Positions 58,130-64,000 of a stretch of 64,000 bases of DNA are shown here, one piece after another (position 1 is the stretch's first letter; each line of letters begins with the position of its first letter). The notes beneath the pieces are model-generated. The model was not told where the DNA came from and ran no database searches. It saw only the letters and a list, made by a program, of their open reading frames with translations. Position numbers and translations under genes: made by a program. The stretch covers positions 1 through 64,000 of the forward strand of contig JANQLS010000132.1 in NCBI GenBank assembly GCA_028280485.1, written 5' to 3'. The DNA is from Planctomycetota bacterium (lineage in GTDB: Bacteria > Planctomycetota > UBA8108 > JACQVS01).

Positions 58130-60219
58130 TGTCACGAATTTCAAACGGCGCCAAAGCTCAGATCAATAACTTAAGCGCAAGCGCTACGAGCTTGACCTTC
58201 ACGGCTCCAAACGCAGGAGATGAGTTTCCTACAGAAGTACCCTTCTGGGGGACAATTTACAATTCTGGGGTTTACGGGAATCCTGCCGATGATCCCGATG
58301 CTGAGATAGTACGGATCGAGGGCACTGATTACCCGAATGATCAACTCACAAATATCAAGCGATCTCAATTAAGCACATCTGCAATTGATCGATCCACTGG
58401 AAATCATGGGATTGTTCATGGGATTTACGCTCACGACAATCCAGGCCTTCTCTCAGTGGCAGCCTTCGGTGCTAAAGGGGATGGAGTTGCTGATGACACT
58501 GCCTCGATCCAAGAAGCCTTCGATACTGCATACCTTTTAAATATACCGGAAGTCTTCTTCCCTACGACAAAGCATAAATACTTATTAGGCGATGAAATCA
58601 TCGTCAAGCATAAGTGTAAGGTCTGGGGCTTGAATCGTCTGGGTGCAGTCTTACACCAAATTACTCCGGGTAAGAAATGCTTTCGAGTCACTCGTGATGA
58701 CGTGATTGGAAATCTCGGAGGTCAACGATTTGAAAAGCTTGGTCTCAGAGGGCCTCGATTTGGGTCGTCAGCAACCGAAAACCTTGAAGAGGTGGGTATC
58801 TTTTTCGATGGTGACGATCGAGGTACTGTAGGCGTAGACCCAATCGAGTATCTCGATCAGGCTAAAGTCTTCGATTGTGACATCGAGGGTTGGGGCGGTT
58901 ACGGTATCAGAGCAGATTTCCTGGAGAATTTTCAATTCGTTGAAAACCGAGTGGCTAACACTTGGTACGGAGGTATCCAGGGGCGATCCGTTCTCACGGG
59001 TAAGATTGTCGAAAACGAAATTTTCGATGTGCTCGGAAACGGTGAATCTAACTATGGAATCTCTATCACCTCATCGGTCGGAGAGGATGGTTGGTATCCT
59101 CAGAGTCAAGACGTTGACGTTATAGAGAATTATGTCGACGGAGTTCTAAACTGGGAGCTTTTCGATACTCATGGTGGAATTCGAATTCGCTTCATCGGTA
59201 ATACGGGGAAGAATGGCCGCATTGGAATTAACGTCACCGCACTCACCATTCATGATCCAACAATCACTGTCCCCGCTCATGGAAACTACAATAAGTACGC
59301 TCCCATGGGGTGTGTAATTATCGATAACGACCTGGATTCAGGATTAGCCGACGGCTCGGGAAGAGAAGGGATTATCGTCTCTGGTGCCATTGGTCATGCT
59401 GATTTTGGTACGGGAGTAGCGGGAGCGATTTCAGAGTACGCCAAAGCCATTAAAGTCATTGGTAACACCACGAAGGGCTTCGGTGATAAAAATGCACCTG
59501 CCGGTGGATCCGGTGGCTTCTATTTCTTAATCACTGAGGGATTGCTGGTCGAAGGTAACGAATCAGAGAATTCGAGTCCCTATGCTTACTGTTTCTATCA
59601 TGACAATAAGGATGGTTTAGTTGTAGGTAATGTCGGAATCGATCCTTGGGAGGAATCCGGACACAATCCTTCAGTCATCGAAGTGCGCTCCACTCATAAC
59701 AGCTTGACCCTGATTGGGAATAAAGGTCTTCGAAGTAATATGGATTCTGCGGGTCCACCCCCTCGAAATATCTTTGAGATGGGAGTAGCGGTATTTGATC
59801 ACTCTACTAATGAAATAGACTATGGACTGAACCACTTTAAGGCAGCTTCTAATTCAGCCCTTTACGATAACGGAGGTCGATCGAGTGCTCGCCAGAGTGC
59901 AACACTTCGCCTCGATCGAGGATTCTCTACTGGGGTAACGGTCACCGGCGTCAATCTCACTTTAGACCCAATGCTCCACCATGTGGTGGGGGTTAATACA
60001 CAATCAGGGGCATTTACGATTACACTTCCTCTGGTCACTGACTTTGAGGAGGGGGATGAATTCATTATCAAAGACGTTCAGGAGAACGCGAGCGCGAACA
60101 ATATCACCGTAGATCCTAACGGGCAGAATATCGATACCAACCCGGGGAATCGTATCATTAACTCCGATGGAGGCTCTCTTAAACTAAAAGCCGTGGGAAG
60201 CCACTGGCATATCATTTAG
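58129..60219 (+). CDS. Tailspike with pectate-lyase-like beta-helix
   Basis: A 696-residue protein. The N-terminal 95 residues are a beta domain (SNGAKAQINNLSASATSLTFT) for tail attachment. SVAAFGAKGDGVADDTASIQEAFDTA (about 104-130) is the PF12708 pectate-lyase-superfamily entry motif; the body is beta-helix (about 150-580) with Asn/Gly ladders. The C-terminal 100 residues (VTLPLVTDFEEGDEFIIKDV-like, about 625-650) form a terminal beta domain. Likely a glycan-degrading or glycan-binding host-recognition spike. Overlaps the tape-measure stop. Confidence 0.87.
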   Translation: MSRISNGAKAQINNLSASATSLTFTAPNAGDEFPTEVPFWGTIYNSGVYGNPADDPDAEIVRIEGTDYPNDQLTNIKRSQLSTSAIDRSTGNHGIVHGIYAHDNPGLLSVAAFGAKGDGVADDTASIQEAFDTAYLLNIPEVFFPTTKHKYLLGDEIIVKHKCKVWGLNRLGAVLHQITPGKKCFRVTRDDVIGNLGGQRFEKLGLRGPRFGSSATENLEEVGIFFDGDDRGTVGVDPIEYLDQAKVFDCDIEGWGGYGIRADFLENFQFVENRVANTWYGGIQGRSVLTGKIVENEIFDVLGNGESNYGISITSSVGEDGWYPQSQDVDVIENYVDGVLNWELFDTHGGIRIRFIGNTGKNGRIGINVTALTIHDPTITVPAHGNYNKYAPMGCVIIDNDLDSGLADGSGREGIIVSGAIGHADFGTGVAGAISEYAKAIKVIGNTTKGFGDKNAPAGGSGGFYFLITEGLLVEGNESENSSPYAYCFYHDNKDGLVVGNVGIDPWEESGHNPSVIEVRSTHNSLTLIGNKGLRSNMDSAGPPPRNIFEMGVAVFDHSTNEIDYGLNHFKAASNSALYDNGGRSSARQSATLRLDRGFSTGVTVTGVNLTLDPMLHHVVGVNTQSGAFTITLPLVTDFEEGDEFIIKDVQENASANNITVDPNGQNIDTNPGNRIINSDGGSLKLKAVGSHWHII

Positions 60220-60228
60220 GAAGAGTAA

Positions 60229-61827
60229 ATGGTTTATGCTTCAGCGGCTTACGGTTCAATTCCTTACTCGGGTGCAGGATCTCAGATCGATCATTCGATC
60301 TGTGTACTTATCGATGGAGTTCAGCGGGGTGATTACGTTCCTGGCTCTTTCTCTGCTAACGAAGAGTTAAACGGTCGAAATACCTGTCGATTAAAACTTA
60401 AGGACAAGACGCAGAGCTACTTCCCGCAGCCTGGGGAAGAAATTTTAGTCCTTAAATCCGGTCAAATGCTCTTTCGGGGAACGATTGATCGCCCGAAGGT
60501 TTCGGCTCCAATCGCCGGGCCCGTAAACGATATTGATATTAATGCGGTCGATTTCAATCAGCTCTGTGATCGATTCCCCGTTGCCAAATCCTATGAGGCT
60601 GAAGGGCAAACTCTAAAGGATATCGTCACCGATGTCGTAAATGTTCAGACTCAGCTCCACCTTGAGGGAGTGACCTTGGGGGGAGTCCAGGATGGACCAC
60701 TGATCACGAAAGCTGTTTTTAACTATTTTACGGTGACTCGTTGCTTTAACGATCTCTCAGATCTCACCGGATACTACTGGTATATCGATTACAACAAGGT
60801 ACTTCATTTCCTCGATCGGACTCACAGTCGAGCTCCATTCAGTATCGGGGGATCAGGAAAGCAGAATTATCGAATAGCGACAATTGATACCACCCGACAG
60901 CGATATCGAAATGTTCAGATTCTTCGAGGAGGGTTCCAAAAGACGGATCCAATCGTGGAGACTCTTCCAACTGACGGAGAGCAGAAGACTTGGACTCTTC
61001 GCTATCCATTAGCAAACGACGCAACTGATCCTCCAATTATTAAGGTCGATGGAGTAGAGCAGAGCGTGGGGAATCGAGGGGCTGATGATGAAGACGATTA
61101 TCAATTCACCTATCAGCATGAAGAAGAAGAGATCTCCCAAAACTTTGACGATGACGCAATCACAGCGGGTCAAGAGCTTGAGATCACCTACACTGGTCTT
61201 ATTCCCCTCATTGTTAAAGCGGAAGACGATGAAGAAATCAAAGATCGAGCTGACATTGAGGGTGGTACCGGAATTTACACCATCGTCGAAGAAGACGACG
61301 ATATCGATGATCGTCAACTCGCAGTCGATCGAGCAGAAGCCTTTTTAAGGCGATACGGAACGATTCCTCAAATCATTACGATTGAATCGGATGTGTTTGG
61401 TCTAAAAGCCGGTCATATTCTCTCAGTAACGGTTCCTGAGTACTCAATTGAGAAGGAATTCCTCATTGAGAAGATCACCATCAAAGATCTCGGGATCGAA
61501 ATGGTGAATGGCAAACAGACAAACCGGCTTCGATTTCGGATCACTGCCGTGGACGGTGAACGATTTGGATCTTGGGTGGAGTTCTTCAGCAAGCTATTTG
61601 AGAAGAAAGGGTTCTCGGTTCACCAAAATGAGCTGGTGACTCTTTTAAGGAAAAAGCGAGAACAGGTGACCCTCACCGATACGATTGAAACTTCAAACGA
61701 TATCAATGATTTGGGCTTGGAGGTCGAGGATCCTTACACCAGTTTCCGAATGGGCCAATCTACCGATCTTGAATACAAGAATAGAATGGGATTCGCTCGA
61801 ATGGGAGAGCACCCCTTACAGCTATGA
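60229..61827 (+). CDS. Tail hub/baseplate protein
   Basis: A 532-residue protein. The layout fits the gp27/gpD-like hub fold: two beta domains (SFSANEELNGRNTCRLKLKD; DIDINAVDFNQLCDRF) followed by TLKDIVTDVVN and a later KAGHILSVTVPEYSIEKEFLIEKI. Located right after the tailspike and before the fibres, so it is probably the distal tail hub. The stop overlaps the next ATG. Confidence 0.72.
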   Translation: MVYASAAYGSIPYSGAGSQIDHSICVLIDGVQRGDYVPGSFSANEELNGRNTCRLKLKDKTQSYFPQPGEEILVLKSGQMLFRGTIDRPKVSAPIAGPVNDIDINAVDFNQLCDRFPVAKSYEAEGQTLKDIVTDVVNVQTQLHLEGVTLGGVQDGPLITKAVFNYFTVTRCFNDLSDLTGYYWYIDYNKVLHFLDRTHSRAPFSIGGSGKQNYRIATIDTTRQRYRNVQILRGGFQKTDPIVETLPTDGEQKTWTLRYPLANDATDPPIIKVDGVEQSVGNRGADDEDDYQFTYQHEEEEISQNFDDDAITAGQELEITYTGLIPLIVKAEDDEEIKDRADIEGGTGIYTIVEEDDDIDDRQLAVDRAEAFLRRYGTIPQIITIESDVFGLKAGHILSVTVPEYSIEKEFLIEKITIKDLGIEMVNGKQTNRLRFRITAVDGERFGSWVEFFSKLFEKKGFSVHQNELVTLLRKKREQVTLTDTIETSNDINDLGLEVEDPYTSFRMGQSTDLEYKNRMGFARMGEHPLQL

Positions 61828-62303
61828 AAAATGAAGTCCTAAACTCTCAACTCTTAGTACACACCAATGTGAAGATCGAAGTCTTTAAAGACGACGATTT
61901 AGTTCACTTGGATGAAGTTCGAAACTTAGTACCTAATTCTGGCAGGAACATTCTTAGGAATTTACTCCTTCGAGGGGCTCCTGGAGCTGGAGCCGGGTAT
62001 GCTCCAAACTATATTGCCTTGGGTACGGATCCTGCTCCAACTAACGATGGGAGTACAAATCTCGGACTTGAGACCTATCGAGATAAGATCACAGTTCGAA
62101 GGGGATATGATTCTCGAGCTGAATTTCAGCTCTACTTAAATACCGATCAAGGGAACGGTACTACCTATTCTGAAGCAGGGTTGTTCGACTCCCCTCAACC
62201 AGGATTGGGGAATATGTTAGCGCGAGCAGTTTTCACACCCGTTGTAAAAACCAGTTCAATTCAATTGATCGTCACATGGCAAATTAACATCGCATCGGCT
62301 TAA
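61824..62303 (+). CDS. Tail fibre-type protein
   Basis: A 159-residue protein: NSGRNILRNLLLRGAPGAGAGYAPNYIALGTD and GLETYRDKITVRRGYD are typical of small siphovirus distal-tail/fibre proteins. Gly/Ala/Pro-rich surface loops, all-beta. Ends 2 bp before the next ATG. Confidence 0.7.
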   Translation: MKNEVLNSQLLVHTNVKIEVFKDDDLVHLDEVRNLVPNSGRNILRNLLLRGAPGAGAGYAPNYIALGTDPAPTNDGSTNLGLETYRDKITVRRGYDSRAEFQLYLNTDQGNGTTYSEAGLFDSPQPGLGNMLARAVFTPVVKTSSIQLIVTWQINIASA

Positions 62304-62305
62304 TC

Positions 62306-62989
62306 ATGGCAACGAAAATCTTTCCCACTGACTTAGATATTGGCGGCAACGGTGAAGGGGCTACCTATAAGGATGTCAACTGGCACCATCTTTTCGGTAT
62401 GGTCCCTCAGGGATTATTTCGGTTTGGTGGGATCCCATTTATTAAACAAGGATTCAATCAATCCTCGGTGGGTTTGGATGTCACAATCACCACCGGGCAG
62501 GCTGTGATCCAAGGTCTCTACGTCCATATTGATTCTGAGACTATTTTGACGCTCGAGGATGACATTCGGAACTTGGTTTATTTAGAGCTTGAGCGGGATG
62601 GGAACAATATAGTTCTGGGCGCATTAATCAAAGTCACGTCCGTGGTCGAGAACCTTCCTGAGAATTCAATGATGCTTTTTGAGATGAATACTCAATCGGG
62701 TTCTGTTCTCGCTGTCAAGGATCGGAGAGCCTATTCAGCTCAATGCTCATTCGGTTCATATACTGGAGACGCGCTTGGATCCCTCAATTTCGTCTTGGGT
62801 TTCGCGCCTTCGGTGGTGGTGCTGACTGACACTTCAAATAACGGAATCGCTGTATCTATAAGGAGTGGTAACGGGGGAGGGTACGCAACCGCGAATATGG
62901 ATCCCATTGGGCCATTGGATTATGGATTCTCGGTGGGGGTGAACTCAAACCAGGTAAACGCGCATTACGCGTACGCAGCTTTCGGATAG
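62306..62989 (+). CDS. Tail fibre protein
   Basis: A 227-residue beta protein (TTGQAVIQGLYVHIDSETILTL, NMMLFEMNTQSGSVLAVKDRRA type segments), rich in Gly/Asn/Ser. Last gene of the late operon; a strong terminator follows. Probable adhesin tip; no catalytic motif. Confidence 0.65.
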   Translation: MATKIFPTDLDIGGNGEGATYKDVNWHHLFGMVPQGLFRFGGIPFIKQGFNQSSVGLDVTITTGQAVIQGLYVHIDSETILTLEDDIRNLVYLELERDGNNIVLGALIKVTSVVENLPENSMMLFEMNTQSGSVLAVKDRRAYSAQCSFGSYTGDALGSLNFVLGFAPSVVVLTDTSNNGIAVSIRSGNGGGYATANMDPIGPLDYGFSVGVNSNQVNAHYAYAAFG

Positions 62990-63025
62990 AGCTTTGAGGT
63001 TTTAACCTGCATTTCTATCGTTCTA

Positions 63026-63060
63026 CCCTCGGGACTTAATAGGTCTCGGGGGTTTTATTT
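63026..63060 (+). terminator. Terminator of the late operon
   Basis: CCCTCGGGAC (63026-63035) pairs over 10 positions (two G-U wobbles) with GTCTCGGGGG (63043-63052), loop TTAATAG, then TTTTATTT. It sits between the tail-fibre stop and the minus-strand chaperone stop. Its T-run serves the plus strand only. Confidence 0.8.
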
Positions 63061-63069
63061 TAAAGTTTA

Positions 63070-63543
63070 CTACTGGGTTACGATGGGCTGCTTAAAAAGT
63101 GGAATTGTAATCCCTGGGAAACCTGCCCTTGCGGTCATACTTTGTACCCACTCCCTCCAGTAAGGCCATACATGGAGCATTCCAGCTGATTCTAAGAATG
63201 TCATGATTTGATCTTTTTCAAACATCTCTTCACCTGCAATCTTGTATTTAGCAGTGAATGTTGCTGAAAACGACATTACATCTTCAATTTCTTCCTTATT
63301 GCCTTCAACAGTTTGTTGAATGAAAAAAGTTAAGTTGAAGAATGAGATAAGCTCATTTGTTTTGAAATAATTGAATTTAATATCAATCTTGATATCAATT
63401 TTTTCAATTTTAATCTGAGGCGCCTTACTGAGACGTTTAATTTCGCTTTCAAAAAGATAAATGCCTTCGAGAGCTACTCTTGAAAGTATCTCGTTTGAAA
63501 GCTCAGTTTCTTTAGGAAGTTTTTTTGTTGAATCGTCTGACAT
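63070..63543 (-). CDS. SecB-like chaperone (TAC-type)
   Basis: A 157-residue protein. The C-terminal part (WPYWREWVQSMTARAGFPGITIPLF) follows the SecB pattern FPYARE..xxVTRGGFPxxxLAP, and the preceding strands (IKIEKIDIKIDIKFNYFK; FNLTFFIQQTVEG) fit SecB's beta-sheet. Such solitary SecB-like chaperones are encoded beside antitoxins in TAC systems (Rv1957 of M. tuberculosis; CmdC of CmdTAC) where they protect the antitoxin. Here it follows an Xre-like antitoxin by 17 bp. Low GC. Assignment by pattern; an alignment would settle it. Confidence 0.7.
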   Translation of the reverse strand: MSDDSTKKLPKETELSNEILSRVALEGIYLFESEIKRLSKAPQIKIEKIDIKIDIKFNYFKTNELISFFNLTFFIQQTVEGNKEEIEDVMSFSATFTAKYKIAGEEMFEKDQIMTFLESAGMLHVWPYWREWVQSMTARAGFPGITIPLFKQPIVTQ

Positions 63544-63560
63544 AAGAATTTAATAACCCA

Positions 63561-64000
63561 TTAAAAAGGGCTGCATGCCCATCCAGATTCATCTTCAGAA
63601 ACTTCAATAGTCACATCGGTTAGATCGAGTTTCAAAGGTTCCAAAGAATTTTGAGGGATCCCTACTTGCCCAGAAACGATTCCCGCAGCCCCTCTAAAAT
63701 GGTCAAAGGACCATAAACGACTGGTGATAGGTGACGGCAAAACTCTTACTACGGTTGCACCTTGTTGGAATGTAAGATGGGCAGGGCTAAAGGCGATATT
63801 TGCGGTAGTTTCTGCTTCCTTATTTATTGGGCGAAAATCTACAGTCATTTCCATATCGAGAGCTTCAAATATAGTCGCTACCGTCTTTAGTGTTAAATTT
63901 GAATCTCCGCTTAGATATTGAGAAATTCTACTCGGGTTCACATCTAACTTAGTTGCCAATTCTTTGCTGCTAATGTTTTGCTGCTCCATCGCCTCATAAA
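63561..64000 (-). CDS. Xre-family antitoxin-like protein, 5' end beyond window
   Basis: Visible: 142 residues from an internal Met (63989), with the frame open to the window edge (codons Tyr-Glu-Ala precede it), so it probably starts upstream. The HTH is NISSKELATKLDVNPSRISQYLSGDSN-type (Xre/Cro), then a beta-rich C-terminal domain (PAHLTFQQGATVVRVLPSPI) and a tail ending SGWACSPF. The next gene is SecB-like. In TAC loci the order is toxin, HigA-type antitoxin, chaperone, so the toxin would lie at coordinates above 64,000. The Trp/Phe-containing tail may be the chaperone-addiction segment. Confidence 0.72.
   Translation of the reverse strand, partial: YEAMEQQNISSKELATKLDVNPSRISQYLSGDSNLTLKTVATIFEALDMEMTVDFRPINKEAETTANIAFSPAHLTFQQGATVVRVLPSPITSRLWSFDHFRGAAGIVSGQVGIPQNSLEPLKLDLTDVTIEVSEDESGWACSPF

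Overview
The window reads as a piece of a bacterial chromosome (about 1-28,750) joined to a tailed-phage prophage (about 28,800 to beyond 64,000). The host looks like a member of the Planctomycetota or a close relative. It carries secreted proteins with lamin-tail and dockerin-like calcium-binding repeats, a DUF1570-type gluzincin protease, a DUF4388/TPR scaffold protein, a kinase-like membrane protein and many Gln/Glu-rich TPR proteins. This assignment is inferred from protein style only; no rRNA or marker set is present.

Host region. Two convergent extracellular dockerin-type genes share a bidirectional terminator. Then follow a TPR scaffold protein, a HEAT/TPR exported protein and a UDP-sugar pyrophosphorylase homologue whose catalytic motifs are all replaced (probable pseudoenzyme). 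Next come nadC, a DUF192 lipoprotein, a small membrane protein, an HhH (ComEA-like) protein and uvrB, then a membrane pseudokinase, a DUF1570 metalloprotease, a histidine kinase/response regulator pair and a REP-associated (Y1, HUH) transposase. The intergenic gaps are long and full of palindromic repeats: a tandem 59-bp unit at 2971, a multi-hairpin family at 18947-19159 and 21464-21807, and scattered CCCAAGGG-centred boxes.

Previous integration site. At 28798-28842 lies the 3' half of a CAT-anticodon tRNA on the minus strand, with encoded CCA and its own terminator. The 5' half is missing and is replaced at the anticodon loop by prophage DNA. A tyrosine integrase gene starts about 150 bp further on. 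This is the int-side attachment junction; the other end is outside the window.

Previous lysogeny/replication module (28.9-34.3 kb): integrase, a ribbon-helix-helix (RHH) regulator, a helix-turn-helix excisionase-like protein, RusA resolvase, a DUF1376-type replication protein and a phage sigma-70-family factor. A recurring TGTTnAACA pair motif surrounds int, RHH and xis and is a likely operator set. An AT-rich cargo block follows: a 1009-residue pentapeptide-repeat membrane protein, then a three-gene minus-strand cluster that includes another RHH protein.

Late module (39.4-63 kb): lipoprotein/coiled-coil pair, beta-helix and LamG-like appendage proteins, HNH, terminase small and large subunits, HK97-type portal, protease and capsid, head-tail connectors, tail tube, a tail-assembly chaperone with an apparent -1 frameshift, tape measure, a pectate-lyase-fold tailspike, hub and fibres. 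This is a siphovirus-like plan. A minus-strand membrane-protein gene is inserted between protease and capsid, and next to it the capsid leader holds nested hairpins, the last of which buries the capsid ribosome-binding site.

The right edge, after the late terminator, carries a minus-strand pair: an Xre-family antitoxin-like protein followed by a SecB-like chaperone. That is the antitoxin-chaperone half of a toxin-antitoxin-chaperone (TAC) system, with the toxin expected just past base 64,000.
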